NCBI GenBank assembly: GCA_035629025.1 | Contig: DASPIU010000061.1 | Coordinates: forward strand, 71,620 to 135,619 | Reading direction: 5' to 3' | Origin: Stenotrophomonas_A sp035629025 | GTDB taxonomy: Bacteria; Pseudomonadota; Gammaproteobacteria; Xanthomonadales; Xanthomonadaceae | Length of the DNA stretch: 64,000 nt | Part shown: piece by piece, positions 25,818-35,049 of the stretch | Position numbering within the stretch: position 1 is the stretch's first letter | How the letters are laid out: every line of letters begins with the position of its first letter | The notes under the pieces: model-generated | Told to the model about the DNA's origin: nothing | What the model saw: the letters and a program-made list of their open reading frames with translations, nothing else | Database searches by the model: none | Translations under genes and position numbers: made by a program

Positions 25818-27077
25818 TCAGCCGGTGTGCGCCTGCGGCTCGGTGATCTGGTCCATGCGGATGCGGTTGGCGAACAGCGAGAACGCCAGCATGCCGGCCA
25901 GCCCGCTGGCCCGGCTGACCCAGCGCGGCAGCCAGTGCGGCGGCGCCAGCACGCCGGACTCGAACAGCGGCGCGAACGCGGCCACGTCATCAAGCGCCAT
26001 CTTGCCGGCGAACAGCCAGCGGCACAGGCGCAGTTCGTCGCGCTGCAAGGCGTGACGGAAGAAGGTGTGCACCGCGACCAGGCCGCGCAGGTACACGGTG
26101 TCCTTGCTGAAGGCGTGCCCGCCGCCCGGCGGCACGCCGCGGAACACGCGCTGGGCCGAGGCAAAACTTTCGCCGGGGTCCTGCCCGCCCTGGCGGAAGT
26201 AGTCGAAGACCTGGATGAAGTCGGCGCCATCGCGGGCCATGGCGATGGCCTCGATGCGCAGGCTGATGCGCTTCATGCGCTCGATGTCGATGCTGCCGGT
26301 GATCTGCTCGGCGAAGGTCGCCAGCCCCTCCTGGGTCGCGGTCACGCGCGGCGAGGACAGCGCCAGGCTCGGCAGATGCACTTGCGCGCGGCCATTGAGC
26401 GCGGTCAGCGAATGCACCAGCGCTTCGTGGTGGAACAGCTGCGCGCGGTCGTAGTCGCTGAACATCGCGCCGCTGCGCAGGCGGATGCGCTGGGCTCCGG
26501 CGGCGGCCTTGGCGATCAGGTCCGGGTCCAGTTCGACGGTGATCATGCGCTGGTCGAAGAACTCGTCCAGATCGCTCTGCAACTGCAGTTGCAGTGCCGT
26601 GGCCGAGACCGGAATGTGCTCTTCCGGCGACAGCAGTTCGTGGTCCAGTTCGCGCGCGATCTGGATGAAATGGTTGGCGGCCTGGCGCGTGGTCGGCCCC
26701 TGCCCCGGCATCGGGTCATCGGGCAGGCCGAACAGCTGCGCCGAGTACTCGCCCGCGGCCGCGGTGCCCAGCGATTCGAGCAGCGCCGCGGCCAGGTCCC
26801 AGCTGTGCACCGAGGCGCGCAGGTAGACACCTAGCGGATGTTGCGGATCGGCCGCGCTGGCAATGGCCGCCAATTCGCGGCGCACATCACCGAAGTCCAG
26901 CTTCGGATACACCACTTGCGGCAGTCGCGGACGGCCCTGCGCCACGCTTTCCAGGAACGGGGCCTGCAACGAGGACGGCCAACTGGTCAGACCCAGCAGG
27001 CGAATGCCGCGCACCGCGGCCACCAGCCGCGCATCGAGCGCGGTGTGGCGGGCGACGTCCGCATCGCCGGGTCTCAT
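25818..27077 (-). CDS. DUF1704 (QEGLA-motif) putative metallopeptidase
   Basis: A 419-residue protein of the family annotated as flavohemoglobin expression-modulating QEGLA motif protein, related to MATCAP/tyrosine-carboxypeptidase-like metalloproteases. The metal site is HHEALVHSLTALNG (HExxxH), and the signature glutamate lies in TATQEGLATFAEQ. The start at 27077 overlaps the rsgA stop (ATGA), so it is translated downstream of rsgA. Physiological substrate unknown. The C-terminal third is helical with a hydrophobic patch near the end. Confidence 0.85.
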   Translation of the reverse strand: MRPGDADVARHTALDARLVAAVRGIRLLGLTSWPSSLQAPFLESVAQGRPRLPQVVYPKLDFGDVRRELAAIASAADPQHPLGVYLRASVHSWDLAAALLESLGTAAAGEYSAQLFGLPDDPMPGQGPTTRQAANHFIQIARELDHELLSPEEHIPVSATALQLQLQSDLDEFFDQRMITVELDPDLIAKAAAGAQRIRLRSGAMFSDYDRAQLFHHEALVHSLTALNGRAQVHLPSLALSSPRVTATQEGLATFAEQITGSIDIERMKRISLRIEAIAMARDGADFIQVFDYFRQGGQDPGESFASAQRVFRGVPPGGGHAFSKDTVYLRGLVAVHTFFRHALQRDELRLCRWLFAGKMALDDVAAFAPLFESGVLAPPHWLPRWVSRASGLAGMLAFSLFANRIRMDQITEPQAHTG

Positions 27078-28186
27078 CGCCGTGGCTTGCCTTCCGGGCG
27101 CTTGTGCGGCGGCTTCTTCGGCACGCTGGCCGCCGCCTTCTGCGCCAGCCGCGTGGCGAGCTTGTCGGCGGCGCCGGCCACCTCGTCGCGCAGCTTGAAG
27201 TAATTGGCCAGCCGCGCCGGGTCCAGTTCGCCGCGCTCGATCGCCGCGCGCACCGCGCAGCCCGGCTCGCCGGCATGCGCGCAATCGCGGAAGCGGCATT
27301 GCGCGGCCAACGCCTCGATGTCGGCAAAGCCGCCGTCGGCCAGGTCTTCCTCGCCGGTCGGCTTGAGCTCGCGCATGCCGGGGGTGTCGATCACGCAGGC
27401 GCCGCTGGGTAACGTCATCAGCGAGCGGTAGGTGGTGGTGTGGCGGCCGCGCGAATCGCTGTCGCGCACCGCGCCGGTACGCATGCGCTGTTCGCCGAGC
27501 AAGGTGTTGGTCAACGTCGACTTGCCCGCGCCCGAAGAGCCGACCAGCACCACGGTACGGCCGGCGCCCAGCCACGGCGCCAGCGACGACACGCTGTGCG
27601 GGTCGCGCGCATTGACCGCGCGCACCGCCACGTGCTGCGCGGCCAGTTCGACCAGCGCGGCCACCGCGCCGGGCACGTCGGTGCCGGTGTCGGCCTTGGT
27701 CAGCACCACGACCGGCTCGGCGCCGCCGCTGCCGACCAGCAGGCGGTAGCGCTCGATGCGGCGCGGGTTGAAGTCCGCATCCAAGCCACAGACGATGAAC
27801 ACCGCGTCGATGTTGGCGGCAATGACCTGCTGCTGGTAATGCTCGCCGGCCGCGCCGCGCTTGATCGCGGTGCGCCGCGGCAGCAAGGCGACGATGCGCT
27901 TGCCCTCCAGCAACACCCAGTCGCCGACCGCCGCGCGCTCGTGCGCGGGCGCGTGGCCCTTCTTGAAGCCAGGCGGACGCTGCCACTCCGGTGGCGACTC
28001 GGCCTTGATCGAGGCTTCCGGCGCATCGGCGACCACATAGCCGGAGCGGTGCTGTTCGATCACCCGCGCCGGGCGCGCCTGTGGATGAGCCTGCAACAAC
28101 GCCAGCCAGGCCGCGTCCTCGGGTTCGCCGGCCCAGGGCCAGCCGATGGAACGCAGGGGGGCGAAGTCGCGGGGGCTGGAATCCAT
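27074..28186 (-). CDS. rsgA: ribosome small-subunit-dependent GTPase A
   Basis: Late 30S-assembly GTPase of 370 residues. It has an N-terminal OB fold and a circularly permuted GTPase with motifs in the order G4 VVLTKAD, G1 GSSGAGKST, G3 DTPGMRE. The C-terminal zinc-knuckle supplies CRFRDCAHAGEPGC. The C-terminus is extended by a Lys/Pro/Arg-rich tail typical of RNA contact. It lies 38 bp downstream of dhaL on the same strand, but the functions are unrelated, so readthrough rather than a true operon is likely. It is translationally coupled to the DUF1704 gene. Confidence 0.95.
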   Translation of the reverse strand: MDSSPRDFAPLRSIGWPWAGEPEDAAWLALLQAHPQARPARVIEQHRSGYVVADAPEASIKAESPPEWQRPPGFKKGHAPAHERAAVGDWVLLEGKRIVALLPRRTAIKRGAAGEHYQQQVIAANIDAVFIVCGLDADFNPRRIERYRLLVGSGGAEPVVVLTKADTGTDVPGAVAALVELAAQHVAVRAVNARDPHSVSSLAPWLGAGRTVVLVGSSGAGKSTLTNTLLGEQRMRTGAVRDSDSRGRHTTTYRSLMTLPSGACVIDTPGMRELKPTGEEDLADGGFADIEALAAQCRFRDCAHAGEPGCAVRAAIERGELDPARLANYFKLRDEVAGAADKLATRLAQKAAASVPKKPPHKRPEGKPRR

Positions 28187-28224
28187 CGGGGGATTCTAGA
28201 GGGGCGGCGGCGGCGGCGCACGGC

Positions 28225-28878
28225 TCATGACAGGCGCAGGGCGATCTGCTCGGCAAGCACGCCGAGAATCAGCGCGCACGAGGCCGCACCGGCATCGGGC
28301 ACGCCAATCGAGCGCGACCCAAGGCGCGCGGCCCGGCCCAGCCGCGCCTGCATCGCCGCGGTGGCGGCACAGCCGGCGTGCGCGGCATCGGCCATGCCGG
28401 CCAATGCCGCGGCGAAACCGGCGTCGGCGGCGAGCAGGGCGGCATAGGCCTGCTCGGCCGGTACCAGCACGTCCACCAGCGTCTTGTCGCCGGGCCGCGC
28501 ACCGCCCAGCGCCTGCACGGCCTCGGTGGCGGCGCGCAAGGCGCGGCCGAAACGTGCCGCGTCAATCGCCGTCGGCCCGCCCAGCGCTTCGCCCAGGTGC
28601 AGGAAGAACACGCCATACAGCGGGCCCATCGAGCCGCCGATGTCATCGAGCAGCGCGGCGGACAATTGCGCCAGTGCCGCGCCGAGATCCTGCACATCAG
28701 CGTCGCGCACGCGCCGCAAGCCCTGGGCGAAGCCCTTGCTCATGTTGATGCCGTTATCGCCATCGCCGATCGCCGCGTCGATCTCCGACAGATGCTGGCG
28801 CGCCGCGCTGATCGCAGCGGCCAGCGCCTGCACGATCGCCTCGCCACAATGCGGCTCCAGCTGCGCCGGCGCGCTCAC
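28225..28878 (-). CDS. dhaL: dihydroxyacetone kinase subunit DhaL
   Basis: Nucleotide-binding subunit of a dihydroxyacetone-type kinase, 217 residues. The magnesium/nucleotide loop is AAIGDGDNGINMSKG; the phosphate loop is DDIGGSMGPLYGVFF; late GARPGDKTLVDVL and ALGSRSIGVPDAGA-like blocks are conserved. The GTG start at 28878 overlaps the dhaK stop by four bases, so the two subunits are coupled. No dhaM (PTS donor) is present in the window, so ATP dependence or an unlinked DhaM is needed. In this neighbourhood the substrate may be erythrulose rather than dihydroxyacetone. Confidence 0.9.
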   Translation of the reverse strand: MSAPAQLEPHCGEAIVQALAAAISAARQHLSEIDAAIGDGDNGINMSKGFAQGLRRVRDADVQDLGAALAQLSAALLDDIGGSMGPLYGVFFLHLGEALGGPTAIDAARFGRALRAATEAVQALGGARPGDKTLVDVLVPAEQAYAALLAADAGFAAALAGMADAAHAGCAATAAMQARLGRAARLGSRSIGVPDAGAASCALILGVLAEQIALRLS

Positions 28879-29882
28879 GGCTGCGCGCCAACATGCAGGC
28901 CGGGGCTGTCGCAGGGATCGAGCAGCCACTGCCGCAGCGCGCTATCCAGCCGGGTCAGGGTCAGGGTCACGCCCATCATCTCCAGCGACGTGAACAGGTT
29001 GCCGACCCGGGCAAACACCACGTCCACGCCGGCCCCGGCCAGCCGCCGCGCCACTTCGGCATACAGGATGTATTGCTCCATCAGTGGGGTGGCACCGAGG
29101 CCGGAGAGCAGCACCGCAACCTCGTCGCCGCGCGCAAGCGCCAGTTCCGGCACCACCATGTCGAGCATCATCTGCGCCATGCCGGCGGCGGGCAGCACCT
29201 CGTGCACGCTTACGCCGTGCTCGCCGTGGTGGCCGATGCCCACTTCCATCTTGCCCTCGGGAATGTGGAAGTTCGGCTGGCCGTTGGCAGGGATGGTGCA
29301 GGCGCTCAGACCGATGCCGACCGAACGGGTCTGGCTGATGCAATGCCGCGCGGCATCAGCCACCGCATCCAGGTCGCCACCGCGCAGCGCGCACGCAGCG
29401 GCGGTCTTCCACATCAGGATTTCGCCGGCCACGCCACGGCGCAGGTCCATCGCGCTGGGCGGCGCGGAAGCGGCGTCATCGTTGGCGGCCACGCACACCA
29501 CGCGGGTGCCGCGCGCGGCGGCCAGCTGCACGGCCATCTTCACGTTCATGTTGTCGCCGCTGTAGTTGCCGTAGAGGCAGGCCACGCCCTGGCCACCATC
29601 GGCGGCGACGAAGGCGTCGGCAAAGCTGCGCGCGGTGGGCGAAGAGAAAACTTCGCCCACCGCCACGGCGTCGAGCAGGCCGGGACCGAGGTAGCCGAGG
29701 AACGCCGGCTCATGCCCCGAGCCACCGCCGCTGACCAGCCCGACGCGATTGCGCGGCGTGCCCAGCGTGCGCGTGACCACGCGGCCGTTGTGCGGCAGCA
29801 CACGCAACTGTGGATGGGCGGCGACAACACCAGCCAGCATGTCCTCGACGACGCGGTCGGAGTCGTTGATCACTCTGTTCAC
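28875..29882 (-). CDS. dhaK: dihydroxyacetone kinase subunit DhaK (possible erythrulose kinase)
   Basis: Substrate-binding subunit, 335 residues. GLVSGGGSGHEPAFLGYLG forms the substrate loop, and GIGHHGEHGV carries the histidine that binds the ketose covalently as a hemiaminal. Start GTG 29882 has an AGGAG site six bases away; the earlier ATG-like frame to 29927 lacks one. It sits between a short-chain dehydrogenase and dhaL in a locus with an RpiB-type isomerase. DhaK-family kinases act on D- or L-erythrulose in tetritol pathways, so this is inferred to phosphorylate a tetrulose. Confidence 0.9.
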   Translation of the reverse strand: MNRVINDSDRVVEDMLAGVVAAHPQLRVLPHNGRVVTRTLGTPRNRVGLVSGGGSGHEPAFLGYLGPGLLDAVAVGEVFSSPTARSFADAFVAADGGQGVACLYGNYSGDNMNVKMAVQLAAARGTRVVCVAANDDAASAPPSAMDLRRGVAGEILMWKTAAACALRGGDLDAVADAARHCISQTRSVGIGLSACTIPANGQPNFHIPEGKMEVGIGHHGEHGVSVHEVLPAAGMAQMMLDMVVPELALARGDEVAVLLSGLGATPLMEQYILYAEVARRLAGAGVDVVFARVGNLFTSLEMMGVTLTLTRLDSALRQWLLDPCDSPGLHVGAQP

Positions 29883-29934
29883 GGGTTCTCCTGGGCGCGG
29901 CGCAGCGAACGGCGCGCGCGCATGCAACGGTGGC

Positions 29935-30729
29935 TCAGCGGATGCTGTAGCCGCCGTCGATGACGAGGTTCTCGCCGGTCACCATCGCCGCGCCGTCGCT
30001 GAGCAGGTAGAGCACGGCGGCGGCAACCTCTTGCGGCTGGGCGAAGCGGCGCAGGGGGATATCGCGCCGCGCACGCGCACCGGCACTGCCCGCCCAGGCG
30101 CGCTTGCCCAGCTCGGTCTCGACGATGGTCGGCGAAACGGCGTTGACGGTGATGCCGGCCGCCGCCCATTCCAGCGCGAGCACCCGGGTCATGCCGACCA
30201 CCGCGGCCTTGCTCGCGCAGTAGGCGGCATGCCGCGGCAGGCCGACCACGCTGGCTTGCGAAGCGAGATTGACGATGCGCCCCCGACCTTGCCGGCGCAT
30301 GGCCGGCGCCACCGCCTGGGCCAGGAAGAAGCTGGCCTTGAGGTTGGTGTCCAGGGTCACGTCCCAGTCCGCCTCATCCAGCGCCGCCGCCGCGCCGAGC
30401 AAGGCCACGCCGGCGCTGTTGACCAGCATGTCGATGCGCCCCAGTCCATCCAGCGCGGCATTGGCCGCCGCGCGCAGCGCCGGCAGCTGGCACAGGTCCA
30501 CCTGCACGCCCAGGTGCCCGGGCCCCGGCAATGCGCGCGCGCGCATGGCCACGCCCGGGTCGCGGTCGAGCACGGCCACCTGCGCGCCGCGCTCGGCCAG
30601 CAATCGCGCGCAGGCCGCGCCAATGCCGGCCGCGCCGCCACTGACCACCGCGGTGCGGCCGCTGAAGTCGAAACCCTCGCGCCACCAGTCGGTTCCGGCC
30701 GAAGATGGCGCGCGCATGAGCGTGCTCAT
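29935..30729 (-). CDS. SDR-family oxidoreductase (possible tetritol dehydrogenase)
   Basis: Classical short-chain dehydrogenase of 264 residues. The cofactor loop is VVSGGAAGIGAACA, with the acidic VAVLDRD suggesting NAD; NSAG follows. The catalytic serine lies in NLASQASVVG and the Tyr-Lys pair in AAYCASKAAVVGMTR. The family ends IDGGYSIR. Its ATG overlaps the stop of the upstream binding-protein gene, and dhaK follows 52 bp later, so it is inside the ABC-importer/kinase operon. It likely oxidises the imported polyol (for example D-threitol or erythritol) to the ketose for DhaK. The substrate is an inference. Confidence 0.85.
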   Translation of the reverse strand: MSTLMRAPSSAGTDWWREGFDFSGRTAVVSGGAAGIGAACARLLAERGAQVAVLDRDPGVAMRARALPGPGHLGVQVDLCQLPALRAAANAALDGLGRIDMLVNSAGVALLGAAAALDEADWDVTLDTNLKASFFLAQAVAPAMRRQGRGRIVNLASQASVVGLPRHAAYCASKAAVVGMTRVLALEWAAAGITVNAVSPTIVETELGKRAWAGSAGARARRDIPLRRFAQPQEVAAAVLYLLSDGAAMVTGENLVIDGGYSIR

Positions 30730-31730
30730 GACCCCGTGACCTGTGCGTACAGGGCAGCGGCGTTTTCCGCCGTCACCGGCACCCACGGCAGCACGTAGCG
30801 CCGATCGGTGCCGCCGTTCCACGGCATCTGCGTGGCGTAGCGCTGCCATATCTCCGACTGCGGCTGGTAGGCCGGCCCGCGCAGGCGCCGCAACACCAGG
30901 TCGATGGCCCCCTGCGCCTGGCCCTGCGCGTCCTGCAGGAAGGTGATCAGCTCGCCGCGCTGGGCGGCGCGGATCGCATCGGGCATGCCGTCAATGGAGG
31001 TGACGTGGATGCGCCGCGGGTCCAGGCCGCGCTGCTTGATCGCCTCCAGCGCCCCCAGCGCCATGTCATCGTTCTGCGCGATCACGACGTTGATCTGACC
31101 GGGATGCGCGTTGAGCCAGTCCTCCATCAGGTCCATCGCTTCGGCGCGCGACCAGTTGGCGGTGCGCATCTCGATCACCGTGATCAGCGGATAGGCGGCC
31201 AGCACCTCGAACTCGCCGCGTTGCCGGTCGATCTGCGCCGACTGGCCGATCGGCCCTTGCAGGATCACCACGTTGCCCTTGCCACCGATCGCCTTGGCCA
31301 GCGCGCGCGCCTGCAAGCGCCCGCCTTCCACGTCGTCGTTGCCGATGTAAGGCACCTGGGTATCGCTGACCATCGTGTTGGAAGCGATCAGCGGCACCTG
31401 CGCGGCACGTGCGCGGGCCGCGGCGCTGGCGCCGGCCCTGGCATCGATGGGCACGAAGACCAGTCCGTCGTAGCCCTGGGTCAGCAGGGTATCGATCTGG
31501 TTGCTCTGGGTCAGCGCGTCGTAGTTGCCGTCGAGCACGGCCAGGGTGACCGCGCCCGAGGCCACCTCGGGGTGGTGCTTGGCCTGGCGCACCCAGTTCT
31601 GCATGAACTGGCCTTTGAGGCCGTAAACGGCAGCGGCGATGCGCGGCGGCAGCGGCGCGTTGGCGACCGGCTCGGCGGGCACGGCACAACCGGCCAGCAG
31701 CACGGCGAACAATACGAGCGGCAGTTTCAT
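30726..31730 (-). CDS. sugar ABC transporter substrate-binding lipoprotein
   Basis: Periplasmic binding protein of the ribose/Peripla_BP_4 type, 334 residues, with a lipobox (VLLAGCA) giving a membrane anchor. Two Rossmann-like lobes: AAAVYGLKGQFMQNWVRQAK near the N-terminus, DGLVFVPIDARAGASAAARA, VPYIGNDDVEGGRLQARALA, and VVIAQNDDMALGALEAIKQRG, all typical of RbsB relatives. With the permease and double ATPase upstream it makes a complete importer. Ligand inferred to be a polyol, from the dehydrogenase and kinase in the same operon. Confidence 0.92.
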   Translation of the reverse strand: MKLPLVLFAVLLAGCAVPAEPVANAPLPPRIAAAVYGLKGQFMQNWVRQAKHHPEVASGAVTLAVLDGNYDALTQSNQIDTLLTQGYDGLVFVPIDARAGASAAARARAAQVPLIASNTMVSDTQVPYIGNDDVEGGRLQARALAKAIGGKGNVVILQGPIGQSAQIDRQRGEFEVLAAYPLITVIEMRTANWSRAEAMDLMEDWLNAHPGQINVVIAQNDDMALGALEAIKQRGLDPRRIHVTSIDGMPDAIRAAQRGELITFLQDAQGQAQGAIDLVLRRLRGPAYQPQSEIWQRYATQMPWNGGTDRRYVLPWVPVTAENAAALYAQVTGS

Positions 31731-31776
31731 CTTGTTTTCTCCACCATGGCGATAAGGGGCAAGAGGTTTGCGGGGA

Positions 31777-32742
31777 TCAGCGGCGACGCTTGCGCAAGAT
31801 GTCCACGAGCACGGCCAGGACGATGATCAGGCCCTTGAAAACCTGCTGGTAGTAGGAAGAGACGCCCAGCAGGTTGAGGCCGTTGTTGATCACGCCGATC
31901 AGCAGCACGCCGAACACCGTGCCGCCCACGCCACCCTGACCACCGGACAGGGTGGTGCCGCCGATAACCACTGCGGCAATGGCGTCCAGCTCATAGGACT
32001 GGCCCGCCTGCGGCAGCGCCGAGGTGGTGCGCGCGGCCTGGATCATTCCGGCCACCCCGGCAAGCGCACCACAGATCGCGTGGACGGCGAAGACCACGCG
32101 CCGCACGGCAATACCGGCCGTGCGCGCGCTGGCCGCATTGCCGCCGACGGCATAGACGTAACGCCCGAACACGCTGTGCCGCAGCAGCAGCGCAGCGAGC
32201 AAGGCAACGCCGGCGAAGACCAGCACTGGCGTACCCAGCGCGCCGTCGCCACTACTGCCCAGCGCCAGGTAGGCAGCGGGCAGGTCGACCACCGGGCTGC
32301 CATCGCTGAGGATGTAGGTCAGGCCGCGGCCGGCGCTCAGCAGGCCCAGCGTGGCCACGAATGCCGGCACCCGCAGTCCGGCGATCAGCACGCCGTTGAG
32401 CGCGCCCAGCAGCAGGCCGCAACCGGCGCCGCAGGCCAGCACCAACGGCAGCGAATGCCCGGCCACGGCCAGCAGGCCGCTGGCGATGCCGGACAAGGCG
32501 AGCAGCGAGCCGACCGACAGGTCGATGCCACCGGCCAGGATCACGAACGTCATGCCCACCGCGAGGATGCCGTTGATCGAGCATTGCCGCAGGATGTCGG
32601 CCAGGTTGCGCCAGGTCAGGAAGTACGGGCTGGCGGTGGCGAGCATCGCGCACAGCAGCAGCGACGCGGCGGGCAGGCCGAGGCGGGCGGCAAGCCTCGC
32701 CAGCAGCGGCGTGCGCGCCATCTCGGGGGAAGGCGGAGTCAT
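31777..32742 (-). CDS. sugar ABC transporter permease (RbsC type)
   Basis: A 321-residue inner-membrane permease with about nine to ten transmembrane helices. The family signature is INGILAVGMTFVILAGGIDLSVG, and the C-terminal part has IGGTTLSGGQGGVGGTVFGV. Start 32742 follows an AGGATTTCCC site; the frame extends further upstream only as antisense noise over the ATPase gene end. It lies between the ATPase gene (13-bp gap) and the binding protein (46-bp gap). It works as a homodimer with the ATPase at 32756. Confidence 0.93.
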   Translation of the reverse strand: MTPPSPEMARTPLLARLAARLGLPAASLLLCAMLATASPYFLTWRNLADILRQCSINGILAVGMTFVILAGGIDLSVGSLLALSGIASGLLAVAGHSLPLVLACGAGCGLLLGALNGVLIAGLRVPAFVATLGLLSAGRGLTYILSDGSPVVDLPAAYLALGSSGDGALGTPVLVFAGVALLAALLLRHSVFGRYVYAVGGNAASARTAGIAVRRVVFAVHAICGALAGVAGMIQAARTTSALPQAGQSYELDAIAAVVIGGTTLSGGQGGVGGTVFGVLLIGVINNGLNLLGVSSYYQQVFKGLIIVLAVLVDILRKRRR

Positions 32743-32755
32743 GGGAAATCCTGGT

Positions 32756-34288
32756 TCATGACAGGGACGAGGCCAGTTGCAGCAGGCGTTGCGCATCGGT
32801 GTCGGCCGCCGCGCAGTCGGCGACTACCCGTCCGCCGCGCAGCACCAGCACGCGATCGCTCAGGCGCAGCAGTTCCGGTGCTTCGGACGACACCAGCAGC
32901 ACCGCGTTGCCCTCGGCGGCAAAACGTTCGAGCAGGGCATGGATTTCCTGCTTGGCGCCTTCGTCGATGCCACGCGTGGGCTCATCACAGAGCAGCAGCC
33001 GCGGGCGTCCGATCAGGCATTTCGCCAGCACCACCTTCTGCTGGTTGCCGCCGCTCAGGGCCGCCACCGGCAGCGGCAGCGCGGTGGCCCTGAGGCGCAT
33101 GCGCCGCGCCATCGTCGCCAGCTGCGCGCGCAGCGGACGCCAGCGCACCAGCCCGGCCCAGGACAGCCGCCGATATACCGGCAGCGCGATGTTCTCGGCC
33201 GTGCTCGCCTGCAACAACAGACCGGTCTGCTTGCGATCCTCAGTGACCAGGGCCATTCCCGAGGCCAGCGCCGCCGCGGGGTGGCCGGGGCGCAGCGCGC
33301 GGCCGCGCACGCGCACCGCGCCGGCATCGGCCGTGGTCAGCCCGTACAGACAATTGAGCAGTTCGCTGCGGCCCGAGCCCATCAGGCCGTAGAGGCCGAG
33401 GATTTCGCCCTTGCGCAGTTGCAGATCGAGCGGACCGAATTCGCCGCGCCGATGCAGCCCGGTCACTTCCAGGCACGGTGTCGCCACCGCGCTGGCTGGC
33501 CGGCGCAAGGCGATCCTGGCCGGGGTGTCGCCAGCGATGCGCCGCACCAGCTGGGCATGGCTGATGTCGGCCATCACCCCGCTCTCGACGTAGGCGCCAT
33601 CGCGGAACAAGGTGTAGTCGTCGGCGATCTCGAACAGCTCGCCGAGCCGGTGCGAGACGTAGATGATGCCGGTGCCCTGCGCCGCCGCGGCGCGGATGGC
33701 GTCGAACAGCATCCGCGTTTCGCGCTCGCCAATGGCCGAGGTGGGTTCATCCATGACGATGACCCGGCAGTCCTGGCTGAAGGCGCGCGCGATCTCCACC
33801 AGTTGCATCTGCGCCAGGCTTAGTGTGTGCATCGGCGCGCGCGCGTCGATGGCAAAGCCGAGGCGATCGAGCACGGCCTGCGCCTGCCGGCGCTGCGCGG
33901 CTGCGTCCACCCACCAGCGCGCACGGCGCGGCGCGCGCCCGAGGAACAGGTTCTCGGCCACGCTCAGTGCCAGCACCGGCGACAGCTCCTGAGTGATGAT
34001 CGCCAATCCGTGCTGGCGCGCCTCGGCCGGCGAGGCGAATTCCATCTCGCGGCCGAGCAGGCGCACGCTGCCGGCATCGCGCCGCAGCAGGCCCATCAGG
34101 ATGCCGAGAAAGGTCGACTTGCCCGCACCGTTGCCACCGCACAGCGCGTGCACGCGGCCGGCGGCCAGATGCAGGCGGCCATCGCGCAGCGCCAACACGC
34201 CGCCGTAGCGCTTGGTCACGCCTTCGGCCTGCAGCAGCGGATGCAGGCAGGCTGCAACCGCGGGCGGTGGTTCGAGAGGCAGCAGCAT
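32756..34288 (-). CDS. sugar ABC transporter ATP-binding protein (RbsA type, two nucleotide-binding domains)
   Basis: Double ATPase of 510 residues. The first domain has Walker A CGGNGAGKST, signature LSLAQMQLVEIAR and Walker B VIVMDEPTSA. The second has the degenerate P-loop GLMGSGRSELLN usual for RbsA-type proteins, signature LSGGNQQKVVLAK and LLLCDEPTRGID. It is the first gene of the minus-strand operon, divergent from rpiB across a gap with two palindromes. The start ATG 34288 is preceded by GGAG at a rather long spacing, so translation may be weak or a non-standard upstream start may be used. Confidence 0.92.
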   Translation of the reverse strand: MLLPLEPPPAVAACLHPLLQAEGVTKRYGGVLALRDGRLHLAAGRVHALCGGNGAGKSTFLGILMGLLRRDAGSVRLLGREMEFASPAEARQHGLAIITQELSPVLALSVAENLFLGRAPRRARWWVDAAAQRRQAQAVLDRLGFAIDARAPMHTLSLAQMQLVEIARAFSQDCRVIVMDEPTSAIGERETRMLFDAIRAAAAQGTGIIYVSHRLGELFEIADDYTLFRDGAYVESGVMADISHAQLVRRIAGDTPARIALRRPASAVATPCLEVTGLHRRGEFGPLDLQLRKGEILGLYGLMGSGRSELLNCLYGLTTADAGAVRVRGRALRPGHPAAALASGMALVTEDRKQTGLLLQASTAENIALPVYRRLSWAGLVRWRPLRAQLATMARRMRLRATALPLPVAALSGGNQQKVVLAKCLIGRPRLLLCDEPTRGIDEGAKQEIHALLERFAAEGNAVLLVSSEAPELLRLSDRVLVLRGGRVVADCAAADTDAQRLLQLASSLS

Positions 34289-34521
34289 GGCGATGGCAAT
34301 TGCTCCGTGAGGATCAAATGACCGGCACAAACTGAGCACCACTCGCTACGGCGTCAAACAAGTTTCTGCACCAACTCGGGTCAATCCGGAGGAACAGGCG
34401 AAAATTCCACTGCGCTCCACAGTCAGCGTTACCAAACGCTACTTTGTTGATGCACAAATCCGCTTGCCGGCATGGCACATGCGCTCTTCAATGAGCACTA
34501 GCTCATTCAGGACGCTCCCCA
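34289..34521. promoter_or_regulatory. divergent control region with two palindromes (candidate SorC operators)
   Basis: This gap separates the importer/kinase operon from rpiB-sorC. Two perfect inverted repeats with 4-bp spacers stand out: AGCGTT-ACCA-AACGCT at 34425-34440 and AATGAGC-ACTA-GCTCATT at 34490-34507, the latter 14 bp before the rpiB start codon. A divergent regulated locus with its own SorC-family regulator makes them likely operators. No other gene is seen here. Confidence 0.55.
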
Positions 34522-34986
34522 ATGAAGCTCGCCATCGGCTGTGACGAGACTGCCTTCGGCCTCAAGGAATCGGTCTGCCTGCATCTGGCGCAGATGCATC
34601 CGGCCCTGGAACTGCACGACTTCGGCACCCGCAGCGCGGCCGAGACCGCGCTGTACCCGGACGTGGCCTTGCGCGTGGCCACGGCGATCGCCGCCGGCGA
34701 GTTCGACCGCGCCATCCTGCTGTGCGGCACCGGCATCGGCATGGCGATCTGCGCCAACAAGGTCGCTGGCGTGCGCGCGGCGGTCTGCCACGACGGCTAC
34801 TCGGCCGAGCGCGCGCGGCGCAGCAACGATGCGCAGATCATGTGCCTGGGCGCGCGCGTCATCGGCGCCGAGCTGGGCAAGCACCTGGTCGATATCTGGC
34901 TGGACGCGGAGTTCGAGGGCGGCCACTCGTTGCAGAAACTCGCGCGCATCCAGGCCCACGAACGCGACGCCAGCAGCGCACGCTGA
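34522..34986 (+). CDS. RpiB/LacAB-family sugar-phosphate isomerase
   Basis: Aldose-ketose isomerase of 154 residues with the RpiB fold. The conserved cysteine base is in AILLCGTGIGMAICANK, and the phosphate-binding SNDAQIMCLGARVIG block is intact. Canonical RpiB interconverts ribose 5- and ribulose 5-phosphate. In tetritol pathways an RpiB homologue (called DerI or EryI) converts D-erythrulose 4-phosphate to D-erythrose 4-phosphate. With a DhaK-type kinase and a polyol dehydrogenase opposite, that role is inferred here. It is followed by the sorC-type regulator 63 bp later. Confidence 0.88.
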   Translation: MKLAIGCDETAFGLKESVCLHLAQMHPALELHDFGTRSAAETALYPDVALRVATAIAAGEFDRAILLCGTGIGMAICANKVAGVRAAVCHDGYSAERARRSNDAQIMCLGARVIGAELGKHLVDIWLDAEFEGGHSLQKLARIQAHERDASSAR

Positions 34987-35049
34987 CAGCCAGGCACGGG
35001 AGCGCAGCGCAACCCGCGCGCGCAAGGCACAGGAGCGCCACCTTCCCTC

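Noticed and set aside
31768..33093. 441-codon plus-strand frame
   Set aside because: Antisense to the ABC permease and ATPase genes.
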